17,909 bases of DNA from an uncultured Peptoniphilus sp. GTDB lineage: Bacteria > Bacillota > Clostridia > Tissierellales > Peptoniphilaceae. Shown one piece after another: positions 1 through 6,061 of this stretch. The stretch's first letter is position 1. Each line of letters begins with the position of its first letter. The stretch covers positions 1-17,909 of the forward strand of contig CABQNX010000026.1 in NCBI GenBank assembly GCA_902465645.1, given 5' to 3'. The position numbers were made by a program, and so were the translations under genes. The notes under the pieces were generated by a model. The model did not search any database. It was given only the letters and a program-made list of their open reading frames with translations, and was not told the DNA's origin.

Positions 1-83
1 GGTTTTGAGTCATTTATTACCCTTGATACTGTAGAAATTGACACATCTGCCATTTTTGCTACGTCTTTAATTGTAGATGCCAT
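1..83 (-). CDS. LacI-family transcriptional regulator (5' part only)
   Basis: Reading leftward from an ATG at 83-81, 27 codons are visible before the window ends. They encode MASTIKDVAKMADVSISTVS followed by RVINDSK, the classic N-terminal helix-turn-helix of LacI/GalR/CcpA-type DNA-binding proteins, in which the TVSRV element is the recognition helix. A very good ribosome-binding site (AAGGAGG) lies at about 90-96 and overlaps the stop codon of the upstream lipid kinase gene, so the two genes are probably co-transcribed and translationally coupled. The effector-binding domain lies outside the window, so the sugar or co-effector cannot be predicted. The family call is firm; any more precise name such as CcpA is not supported. 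Confidence 0.85.
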   Translation of the reverse strand, partial: MASTIKDVAKMADVSISTVSRVINDSK

Positions 84-93
84 AACTTCCTCC

Positions 94-987
94 TTATGGT
101 ACTATTATTCTCAATTTATTTTCCAAGACTTTAAAAGTCATAGGAAGCGTTGAAGCTTTCTCTCCATCAACATCAATTGTGAGATCTTCATCACTAGATA
201 TTTTTATACTTTTCGTCTTTAAGTACATTACCTTGTTGTGGTCAACATGTCTTCCGCCCATGAGGGAGGCAAATAGTTCTGGCACATCGGAAATCCTAAT
301 TCCCTTAAAAATCAGAACATCTAAATATCCATCAGAAATATCAGCTAAAGGAGCCATCTTTTTAAAACCTCCAACTGATGTGGAGTTAGTTATTAAGAAT
401 AAAAGCCCCTTCACTTTCCCAGTAAATTCTTCACTTTCCACATAAAAGTTTAAACTCTTTTGATTTCTTAAAATCCTTTCTTCTAAAAGAACCCTTGCGC
501 CTTCAAGGTAATAAGCCATATTTCCTAGGGTCGCTTTTTTTTCAGATGGGACTGTATAAGCAATTTCTGTCAACATTCCTCCTGCAGCAACATTGATAAA
601 GGCCCTTTCACCTGCAAGCCCAAGGTCAATGGTCTTGGTCTTGTAATTATTTATAATTTTGTAAAATGCATTTGGGGATGTCGGCAATCTCTGGGCATTG
701 GCAAAGTCATTTACAGTGCCACTTTGTAGGATTCCAAGAGGAAGATCTCTTCCCGATAAATAAATTCCATTTACCACTTCATTTACCGTGCCGTCACCAC
801 CACTACATATTATAAAATCCTCACCAGAATAATCATAGGCAAACCTAGTACCGTCACCCTCTTTATGAGTAAATAGGAGTTCAATCTCATATTGGTCCTT
901 ACTCATCAACCTTACAAGTTCTAAAATTTTATTTAATGCTGCCCCCCTCCCAGAATTGGGATTGGCAATGATCTTTACTCTCTTCAT
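94..987 (-). CDS. YegS/BmrU-type lipid (diacylglycerol-like) kinase
   Basis: A 297-residue protein of normal length for the DAGK catalytic family (YegS/DgkB/BmrU), which phosphorylates diacylglycerol or related lipids at the inner face of the membrane. The start KIIANPNSGRG is the usual first strand and phosphate-contacting loop. The nucleotide-binding motif SGGDGTVNEV is at about residues 62-71 and GTVNDFA, the variant of GTxNDFA, at about 90-96. A C-terminal beta domain follows, with DGYLDVLIF and IDVDGE. The exact lipid substrate cannot be read from the sequence. The ATG is preceded by AGAGGA at normal spacing. An intrinsic terminator lies upstream between this gene and the DUF948 gene, and a LacI-family gene follows 10 bp after the stop. 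Confidence 0.9.
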   Translation of the reverse strand: MKRVKIIANPNSGRGAALNKILELVRLMSKDQYEIELLFTHKEGDGTRFAYDYSGEDFIICSGGDGTVNEVVNGIYLSGRDLPLGILQSGTVNDFANAQRLPTSPNAFYKIINNYKTKTIDLGLAGERAFINVAAGGMLTEIAYTVPSEKKATLGNMAYYLEGARVLLEERILRNQKSLNFYVESEEFTGKVKGLLFLITNSTSVGGFKKMAPLADISDGYLDVLIFKGIRISDVPELFASLMGGRHVDHNKVMYLKTKSIKISSDEDLTIDVDGEKASTLPMTFKVLENKLRIIVP

Positions 988-1008
988 TTTTTCCTCTAGT
1001 CCTGCTTA

Positions 1009-1042
1009 TAAAAATAAAAGGAGACGAAGAATAACTCCGTCC
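1009..1042 (-). terminator. Intrinsic terminator after the DUF948 gene
   Basis: Read on the minus strand, GGGACGGAG (1042-1035 arm) pairs with CTTCGTCTCC (1029-1020 arm) as a nine-pair stem with one bulged U and a loop of about five bases. It is followed immediately by TTTTATTTTT (1019-1010). It starts only a few bases past the DUF948 stop at 1048 and lies 22 bp before the lipid kinase start at 987. Confidence 0.8.
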
Positions 1043-1047
1043 CTAGC

Positions 1048-1542
1048 TTATCTTAGAAAAACTTCTTTTAAAGTTTTTGCAACTTCTTTTAAAATATAAA
1101 AATAGTCGATGGCGTTATTTGAACTAAGTGAAATAGTTTTTGCTGTATCAGAAATAACATCTGATATATTCATAACTGTATTTGACACCCTATAAGAAGT
1201 ATCATCGACTTGTCTTGTAATACCATTAACTGTGTCTGAAACAGAACCAACAGTTGATACAAGTCTTGCGACTTCTGGTTTTACATCATTTACAAGATTT
1301 GTAGCGTCAGTTGAAATTGCGTTCACATTGTCAGAAATGTCCTTAGCATTGTCCATAATAGAAGGAACAGTCTTTATAGTGTGATCAATTTCTCCTTGGT
1401 TTCTCTCAACAATTTCATTAACATTTTTTAAAATTTTAAATACATTAATTAACACTAAGAATAGTGCAACAAGCGCAGCTATACCAGCCACGTAAAGTAA
1501 GAAACTGAGTAGGCCACCTATAGTAAATGCTTGATCTAACAT
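1048..1542 (-). CDS. DUF948-domain (YtxG-like) membrane-anchored protein
   Basis: A 164-residue protein with one N-terminal membrane segment (about residues 10-35, LLSFLLYVAGIAALVALFLV within it). A long, nearly cysteine-free helical region follows, with recurring V-N/D-I/V spacing (for example VNEIVERN, ISDNVNAIS, VARLVSTVGSVSDTVN). This resembles DUF948/YtxG proteins and the coiled signalling helices of methyl-accepting proteins. In Bacillus, YtxG and YtxH are encoded together, and the same pairing is seen here with ytxH 17 bp upstream. The biochemical role is not established; an envelope or stress-associated scaffold is inference. The ATG at 1542 has a strong AGGGGG site just upstream. A terminator follows the gene. 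Confidence 0.8.
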   Translation of the reverse strand: MLDQAFTIGGLLSFLLYVAGIAALVALFLVLINVFKILKNVNEIVERNQGEIDHTIKTVPSIMDNAKDISDNVNAISTDATNLVNDVKPEVARLVSTVGSVSDTVNGITRQVDDTSYRVSNTVMNISDVISDTAKTISLSSNNAIDYFYILKEVAKTLKEVFLR

Positions 1543-1559
1543 CTTCTATACCCCCTATC

Positions 1560-2117
1560 TTATTTTCTTGTTTCTTTTTCTACCTTGTTTTTTGTTTCTT
1601 CAACAGATTCTTTTACATTGTCAGCTGATTTTTTTGCTTCTTTTTTAACGTCTTTTGCTCCTTCTTTTAAGTCGTCTTTAACGTCTTCAGCAGTATCTTT
1701 AACTTCTTCTGTTGTGTTTTTTACATCATATTTAATGTCTTCAGCGCCAGCTCTTACAACTTCGCCAATTGCCTTAGCTTTTGCCTTAGCTACTTCAACA
1801 TCTTCATCAAATTCATATTTTTTAAGTGCAGCCTTATCTCTTAAGTCAGCATAAGTTTTTTTAGCTTGTTCGCCAGCTTGGTAAGCCTTGAATTCAATAG
1901 TATCCTTAGCATCGTTAGCTGCATTTAGAGCTTGATTAGCTGCTTCTTTAGATTTATTAGCAATATCTTCACGAGTTTTTCTACCTTCTTGAGGTGCAAA
2001 AAGAATTCCTCCAAGTGCTCCTAGTGCAAGACCAGTACCAACCTTAGAAATTTCTTTAAGTCTTCTTCTTCTAACTGCTTGGTTTCTCTTTTCTTCTAAA
2101 TAATCAAATAGTCCCAT
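1560..2117 (-). CDS. YtxH-family general stress-like protein
   Basis: A 185-residue protein with the YtxH signature at its N-terminus: a basic stretch (RRRRLKE) followed by a glycine/alanine-rich hydrophobic segment and the GALGGILFAPQEGRKTRE motif at about residues 32-51. The rest is a highly charged Lys/Glu/Asp/Ala helix made of degenerate heptad or 11-residue blocks such as KDTAEDVKDDLKEGAKDVKK. This composition resembles LEA or apolipoprotein-like amphipathic repeats. In Bacillus, ytxH belongs to a stress-induced operon, but whether the same control applies here is unknown. An AAGGAG site precedes the ATG, and the DUF948 gene follows in the same operon. The function beyond stress association is not known. 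Confidence 0.82.
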   Translation of the reverse strand: MGLFDYLEEKRNQAVRRRRLKEISKVGTGLALGALGGILFAPQEGRKTREDIANKSKEAANQALNAANDAKDTIEFKAYQAGEQAKKTYADLRDKAALKKYEFDEDVEVAKAKAKAIGEVVRAGAEDIKYDVKNTTEEVKDTAEDVKDDLKEGAKDVKKEAKKSADNVKESVEETKNKVEKETRK

Positions 2118-2146
2118 AATAACTCTCCTTGTTTAATTTATTTGTT

Positions 2147-2187
2147 AATATTTTACCCCTTAAAGCTTAATTCAATCACATTAAGCT
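2147..2187 (-). promoter_or_regulatory. Candidate ytxH promoter with an overlapping inverted repeat
   Basis: On the minus strand TTGAAT (2175-2170) and AATATT (2152-2147) are separated by 17 bp, each a four-of-six match to the vegetative consensus. The 7-bp inverted repeat AGCTTAA/TTAAGCT occupies 2164-2170 and 2181-2187, so one arm touches the -35 and could be an operator. The elements are weak in AT-rich DNA, and the assignment is tentative. Confidence 0.3.
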
Positions 2188-2228
2188 AAAATTATTGGAA
2201 ATAAAATAATAAAATCTAAAATAATAGT

Positions 2229-2414
2229 AAAAACCGCAATGCCGACACCTAGTTAATTCACACCCGCCAATTATCATGGTGGGTCAAAAACTTGATAGCG
2301 CATTCTGACTTCCGCTCAAAGACGGCTTGTCATAGGACGCTGATACACAGTTTCCCGTGTTAAATTTGTCGGTTGAATTAAGTAGGCATTCTTCGAACAT
2401 CGCAGAATTTACTT
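2229..2414 (-). ncRNA. ssrS: 6S RNA (SsrS-like regulator of RNA polymerase)
   Basis: The minus-strand transcript beginning near 2414 folds as one long irregular hairpin, as 6S RNA does. The closing helix joins CTGCGATGTTCG near the 5' end to GTCGGCATTGCGG near the 3' end. This arrangement (GATGTTCG at 5', GGCAT at 3') resembles the ends of E. coli 6S RNA as I recall them. A second helix pairs CCTACTTAATTCA with TGAATTAACTAGG with one mismatch. The large central bubble follows, with a hairpin on each side: ACACGG-GAAA-CTGTGT on the 5' side and ACCC..CCA/TGG..GGGT on the 3' side. A distal stem pairs AGCG/CGCT, TGAC/GTCA and CCG/CGG. Length is about 186 nt and the end is a U5 tract. 6S RNA mimics an open promoter and binds sigma-A RNA polymerase. 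The 3' end could lie a few bases further, because AGTAAA can pair with TTTACT. Confidence 0.85.
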
Positions 2415-2423
2415 AAGTAAATT
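2406..2423. repeat. 18-bp perfect palindrome at the 6S RNA start site
   Basis: AATTTACTTAAGTAAATT is a perfect palindrome centred between 2414 and 2415, covering the predicted transcription start and the edge of the -10 element. It could be an operator for a dimeric repressor, or a by-product of the 5' end of the RNA. Confidence 0.6.
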
Positions 2424-2449
2424 ATAACTCAATGAAAATGTTTTTTCAA
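2421..2449 (-). promoter_or_regulatory. Sigma-A promoter of the 6S RNA gene
   Basis: TTGAAA (2449-2444), a 17-bp spacer and a perfect TATAAT (2426-2421) on the minus strand place the start at about 2414, exactly where the 6S fold begins. The -35 element overlaps the stop codon of the RluA gene. Confidence 0.85.
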
Positions 2450-3342
2450 TAAACTTCGGGAAAAAAGGAAAAATCCTCAGGAAGACTTGCAAAGACTTCC
2501 AGGTCCTTATTAGTCCTTGGGAGCTTAAACTTTAGAGAATATGAATGAAGAGCCTGCCTATTAATAAGGTCTGACTTAGATCCATAAAGTCCATCACCAA
2601 GAATTGGATGACCAAGGTGGGCCATGTGAACCCTAATCTGATGAGTCCTTCCTGTGTGAAGGGTCAAAAGGACTAGGCTCATATTTTTATGCTCACCCAC
2701 AACCTTATAAGAAGTTAGAGATTTTTTGCCAATGACATAATTGACTTCACGCCTTATTCCATCTTCACTTGTGGCTATAGGTCCGTCAATTATTCCCTCT
2801 TTTTCATCTAGAATTCCCTCCACTATTGCAAGATATTTTTTCTCAACCCAATTTTTGAAGTCGCTGGAAATTTTATCTTGGGCAAAAGAATTTTTAGCGG
2901 CAACAACAAGACCTGAAGTGTCCCTGTCAAGTCTATTTACAAACCTAACCTTTCTCTTTAATCCCTGGTCTTCAAAATATCCCAAGAGATAGTTTAAGAG
3001 AGTCCCATCTGCATCATCCTTTGCTGTGTGAGTCACCATAAAAGGCTCTTTATTTACAATTACAAGGTCCTCGTCCTCATAAACTATGTCAAGATCCTTG
3101 TGTTCTATAGCTCCATTTGGATCTTCATCTTCAAACCTAAGGGAAATAATATCTCCCTTCTTTAAAAATTTATTTTTCTTATTTAACCTTGAGTTTAAGT
3201 AAATATTTCCACTTTTAACAGACCTTCTTATAAGTCGGGAGGAAAGACCTCTCTCCTTAAGAAAATCATTTACCTTAATTTTATCTTTTGAACTTCCATT
3301 GAATTTGAAATTTAAAAAATCTCTGGAATTTAATCTATACAT
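2446..3342 (-). CDS. RluA/RluD-family pseudouridine synthase
   Basis: A 298-residue protein of normal length for the RluA family, which isomerises uridines in rRNA or tRNA. An S4 RNA-binding domain lies at about residues 25-75 (LKERGLSSRLIRRSVKSGNI). The catalytic domain follows, with motif I VNRLDRDTSGLVV at about 135-148, whose second Asp is the family nucleophile (the usual leading His is Asn here). Further on come TGRTHQIRVHMAHLGHPILGD and the C-terminal LHSYSLKF strand. Which uridine is modified cannot be told. The ATG at 3342 has AGAGGTG upstream. The gene is divergent from nadK; in Bacillus the corresponding pair (yjbN-yjbO) is also adjacent, though not divergent. No terminator separates it from the 6S RNA gene. 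Confidence 0.92.
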   Translation of the reverse strand: MYRLNSRDFLNFKFNGSSKDKIKVNDFLKERGLSSRLIRRSVKSGNIYLNSRLNKKNKFLKKGDIISLRFEDEDPNGAIEHKDLDIVYEDEDLVIVNKEPFMVTHTAKDDADGTLLNYLLGYFEDQGLKRKVRFVNRLDRDTSGLVVAAKNSFAQDKISSDFKNWVEKKYLAIVEGILDEKEGIIDGPIATSEDGIRREVNYVIGKKSLTSYKVVGEHKNMSLVLLTLHTGRTHQIRVHMAHLGHPILGDGLYGSKSDLINRQALHSYSLKFKLPRTNKDLEVFASLPEDFSFFPEVY

Positions 3343-3352
3343 TTTACACCTC

Positions 3353-3381
3353 TAGTCAATGGAACTTTATTCGTTTATAAT
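3353..3381 (+). promoter_or_regulatory. Candidate nadK promoter
   Basis: A perfect TATAAT (3376-3381) lies 17 bp downstream of TAGTCA (3353-3358), a four-of-six match to TTGACA, and about 37 bp before the nadK start. The -10 element is convincing, the -35 only fair. Confidence 0.55.
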
Positions 3382-3403
3382 ATAAATAATGATACAAAAA
3401 ATC

Positions 3404-3410
3404 AAGGGGG
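3404..3410 (+). promoter_or_regulatory. Ribosome-binding site that fixes the TTG start of nadK
   Basis: AAGGGGG ends 7 nt before the TTG at 3418. The only nearby ATG (3389) is out of frame, so TTG is the supported start. Confidence 0.75.
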
Positions 3411-3417
3411 TTTATTC

Positions 3418-4218
3418 TTGTCAAAAATTATAAATATACTGACTAATGCAAATTATGAATCTAAAAAAACAGCAAATAATTTGCACAAGCTTTTAACAAA
3501 ATATGGATATGAACCCTTTAATGGTTTCAAAAAAAACGCTGAGCTTTCTATTTGTATTGGAGGCGACGGATCTTTTATAAAGGCCATCCACAAGAATGAC
3601 TTCCCAGACATGCCCTTCGTAGGAATAAACACTGGCCACCTAGGTTTTTATCAAGAGATAAAGCCTGAAGAAGTGGAAGAATTTGTAAAAGATTATAAAA
3701 ATGGCAACTACCAAGTCGACGACATCAAACTAATAAGGTCTGATATCTACACAAAGAATAAGGTCTACAAGTTTTATTCAGTAAACGAAGTTGTACTAAA
3801 GGCTGCCCACTCAAAGACAATCCACATGAATGTCTTCATAGATAGAAACCACGTGGAAAAATTTTCTGGCGACGGGATTTTGGTTTCAACTCCAACAGGA
3901 TCCACTGCCTACAACTTTTCTTCTGGCGGGGCCATAGTCTACCCAAGCCTTCACGTCTTGCAGATGACTCCCATCTCTCCAGTGAACTCTGCTGCTTACA
4001 GGTCTCTTGGCTCATCTGTCATTGTCCCAGGAGCCCACACAATTTCACTTGTTGTTGAGAAAAGGTACAAGGATTCAAACTTACTCTTAGTTGACGGGTC
4101 AGAATATTTCTTCAACAACTTGCACAGGGTCAACATCAGACTCTCAAACAAGACAATAAAAAAACTTGTCTTCTCAAATAATTCCTACTGGGATAATTTA
4201 AAAGACAAGTTCCTATAA
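3418..4218 (+). CDS. nadK: NAD kinase
   Basis: A 266-residue cytoplasmic enzyme that phosphorylates NAD to NADP using ATP or polyphosphate. All family landmarks are present in order: CIGGDGSF at about residues 46-53, GINTGHLGF at 69-77, the NE pair of the NAD-binding loop at 123-124, and the glycine-rich STPTGSTAYNFSSGG at 157-171. A C-terminal DGSEYF strand is also present. The length is typical of the short Firmicutes form. The start is TTG, supported by AAGGGGG at correct spacing. The gene stands alone on the plus strand between its own promoter and terminator, divergent from the RluA gene and convergent with pyrG. Confidence 0.95.
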   Translation: MSKIINILTNANYESKKTANNLHKLLTKYGYEPFNGFKKNAELSICIGGDGSFIKAIHKNDFPDMPFVGINTGHLGFYQEIKPEEVEEFVKDYKNGNYQVDDIKLIRSDIYTKNKVYKFYSVNEVVLKAAHSKTIHMNVFIDRNHVEKFSGDGILVSTPTGSTAYNFSSGGAIVYPSLHVLQMTPISPVNSAAYRSLGSSVIVPGAHTISLVVEKRYKDSNLLLVDGSEYFFNNLHRVNIRLSNKTIKKLVFSNNSYWDNLKDKFL

Positions 4219-4222
4219 GATT

Positions 4223-4252
4223 AGTCCTAGGTATAAGCCCAGGACTTTTTTA
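4223..4252 (+). terminator. Intrinsic terminator of nadK
   Basis: AGTCCTAGG (4223-4231) pairs with CCCAGGACT (4238-4246) around a 6-nt loop, with a single A-C mismatch, followed by a run of T. It begins 5 bp after the nadK stop. Confidence 0.85.
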
Positions 4253-4263
4253 TTTTTTTATAA

Positions 4264-4341
4264 GTTAAAATCTTTTGCTTCTGACTAATAAATTTTTTTA
4301 ATTTGTCAAAATCTTTTGCTTCTGACTAATAAATTTTTTTA
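4264..4341. repeat. Two-copy direct tandem repeat (37 bp, period 41)
   Basis: Positions 4264-4300 and 4305-4341 are the same 37-bp sequence with one T/C difference at the third base, separated by 4 bp. Each copy contains the core TTTTGCTTCTGACTAATAAA and ends in a run of seven T. The array lies between the nadK terminator and the pyrG terminator and encodes nothing evident. Confidence 0.95.
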
Positions 4342-4406
4342 AAAAAGTTCATGCAAGGAAACTTTTGAAATCAAATATCTCGCAAGAGCTTTATTAATAA
4401 AGTCAT

Positions 4407-4456
4407 AAAAAAATCTCACCCAAGCCTACAAGCCTAATGGATGAGATTTTATTTTT
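4407..4456. terminator. Bidirectional terminator between nadK and pyrG
   Basis: AAAATCTCA (4410-4418) pairs with TGAGATTTT (4442-4450), extended inward by CC/GG. The stem is flanked by T-rich tracts on both strands (seven T on the minus strand, TTTTATTTTTATTT on the plus strand), so it can stop pyrG transcription and back up nadK. The loop contains AAGCCTA twice. The stretch 4342-4406 between the repeat and this hairpin holds only short AT-rich inverted repeats. Confidence 0.8.
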
Positions 4457-6053
4457 ATTTATTTTTCTTTTGGATTGCTGCTTTCACAAAGCCATTAAAT
4501 AATGGGTGAATTTTTGTTGGCCTTGACTTAAATTCTGGGTGGAATTGACAAGCTACGAAGAAGTCTTCGTCCTTTAATTCGATAATTTCAACTAGGTCCT
4601 TGTCTTCGTTTATACCAGAGAAAGCCACACCAGCTGATCTTATTTGCCCCCTGAATTGGTTGTTAAACTCGTATCTATGTCTGTGTCTTTCCTTAATTTT
4701 TTCTTCTCCATAAAGAGAATAAACTAAAGAATCTTTTTCAAGAGTGCAGTCATAGTTACCAAGTCTTAAAGTTCCACCAACATTTTTTATGTCCTTTTGA
4801 TTTTCTAAAAGGTCAATAATTGGATAATTTGTGTCTGGATTTATTTCCGTAGAGTTAGCGTCCTTTAGACCAAGCTTATTTCTTGCAATGTCAATTAGGG
4901 CAACTTGCATTCCGTAACAAATTCCAAAGTAAGGGATGTGGTTGTCACGAGCATACTTTGATGCCATAATCATACCTTCAGTTCCACGTGAACCAAAGCC
5001 ACCTGGGACAATTATTCCATCAAGTCCATCAAGTACACTTACATCTTTTTCTATATCTTCTGAATTTATCCACTCAATATTTACCTTGTAACCATTTTCG
5101 CAACCTGCATCAGTTAAGGCTTGAGTTACAGAAAGATAAGCATCGTGAAGGCTTACATATTTTCCCACAAGACCAATAGTCACTTCGCCCTTTACGTCCT
5201 TAAATCTCTCTACCATTTCCTTCCACTTGCCCTTGGAAGCTGGTCTGTCTTCTAAGTCAAGTTCCTTTAAGATATAGTCATCAAGATGTTGGTCGTGGAA
5301 TACTAGGGGAACTTCATATATAAGGTCAACATTTGTAGATTGGATAACTGCTTCCACTGGAACGTCACAGAATAGGGAAATTTTTTCTCTCAAGTCATCT
5401 GTCACCACTCCATTGGACCTTACAATTATTACGTCAGTCTTGATTCCGTTAGACATAAGCTCCTTAAAGGAGTGTTGAGTTGGCTTTGTTTTTAATTCAT
5501 CTGATCCAGGAATATTTGGAACAAGAACTGTGTGGACAAAAAGGACATCAGACTTTTTGTTTTCTGAGTGAATTTGTCTAATGGCTTCTAAGAATGGAAG
5601 GGACTCAATGTCACCAACTGTACCGCCAATTTCTGTTATTACAACGTCAGCCTTGGATTCCTTTGCAGCCTTGTAAACTGCATTTTTGATTTCATTTGTA
5701 ATGTGTGGGATAACTTGGACAGTTGCTCCGTCATAGTCTCCCCTTCTTTCCTTGGCAATAACTCTTGAGTAGACCTTACCAGTTGTAATTGATGCACCCT
5801 TAGTTAACTCTTCATCAATAAATCTTTCATAGTGACCAAGGTCTAGGTCAGTTTCTGCTCCGTCCTTAGTTACAAAAACTTCCCCATGTTGGTAGGGACT
5901 CATAGTTCCTGGGTCAACATTTAGGTAGGGGTCGAACTTTTGCATAAAGACAGAAAGTCCTCTGTCCTTTAAAAGTCTACCAATACTTGCTGCAGAAATT
6001 CCCTTTCCAATTCCTGAAACAACTCCACCTGTAACAAATATAAATTTAGTCAT
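4455..6053 (-). CDS. pyrG: CTP synthase (glutamine-dependent)
   Basis: A complete 532-residue enzyme that aminates UTP to CTP with ATP, taking ammonia from glutamine. The N-terminal synthase domain has FVTGGVVSGIGKGI at residues 6-19, KFDPYLNVDPGTMSPYQHGE at 39-58 and KTKPTQHS at 188-195. The class I glutamine amidotransferase domain starts near 290 and contains GGFGSRG at 351-357. The nucleophile is Cys379 in FGICYGMQ (most homologues have Leu where this has Tyr380), and His505/Glu507 lie in QFHPE. The ribosome-binding site AGGAGG overlaps the glnN stop, so pyrG is translated right behind glnN. There is no leader in which the Bacillus-type pyrG attenuation could act. Confidence 0.97.
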   Translation of the reverse strand: MTKFIFVTGGVVSGIGKGISAASIGRLLKDRGLSVFMQKFDPYLNVDPGTMSPYQHGEVFVTKDGAETDLDLGHYERFIDEELTKGASITTGKVYSRVIAKERRGDYDGATVQVIPHITNEIKNAVYKAAKESKADVVITEIGGTVGDIESLPFLEAIRQIHSENKKSDVLFVHTVLVPNIPGSDELKTKPTQHSFKELMSNGIKTDVIIVRSNGVVTDDLREKISLFCDVPVEAVIQSTNVDLIYEVPLVFHDQHLDDYILKELDLEDRPASKGKWKEMVERFKDVKGEVTIGLVGKYVSLHDAYLSVTQALTDAGCENGYKVNIEWINSEDIEKDVSVLDGLDGIIVPGGFGSRGTEGMIMASKYARDNHIPYFGICYGMQVALIDIARNKLGLKDANSTEINPDTNYPIIDLLENQKDIKNVGGTLRLGNYDCTLEKDSLVYSLYGEEKIKERHRHRYEFNNQFRGQIRSAGVAFSGINEDKDLVEIIELKDEDFFVACQFHPEFKSRPTKIHPLFNGFVKAAIQKKNK

Positions 6054-6061
6054 ACTTCCTC

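Noticed and set aside
4343..4402. Small inverted repeats AAAAGTT/AACTTTT and CTTTATTAATAAAG after the tandem repeat
   Set aside because: They are short and AT-only or nearly so, without a T tract at the right place; such repeats are expected by chance in this base composition.
5100..5200. Tyr in place of the usual Leu after the catalytic Cys of PyrG as a sign of lost activity
   Set aside because: Cys379, His505 and Glu507 and all synthase motifs are intact, so a functional enzyme is far more likely; the change is a mild clade variant.
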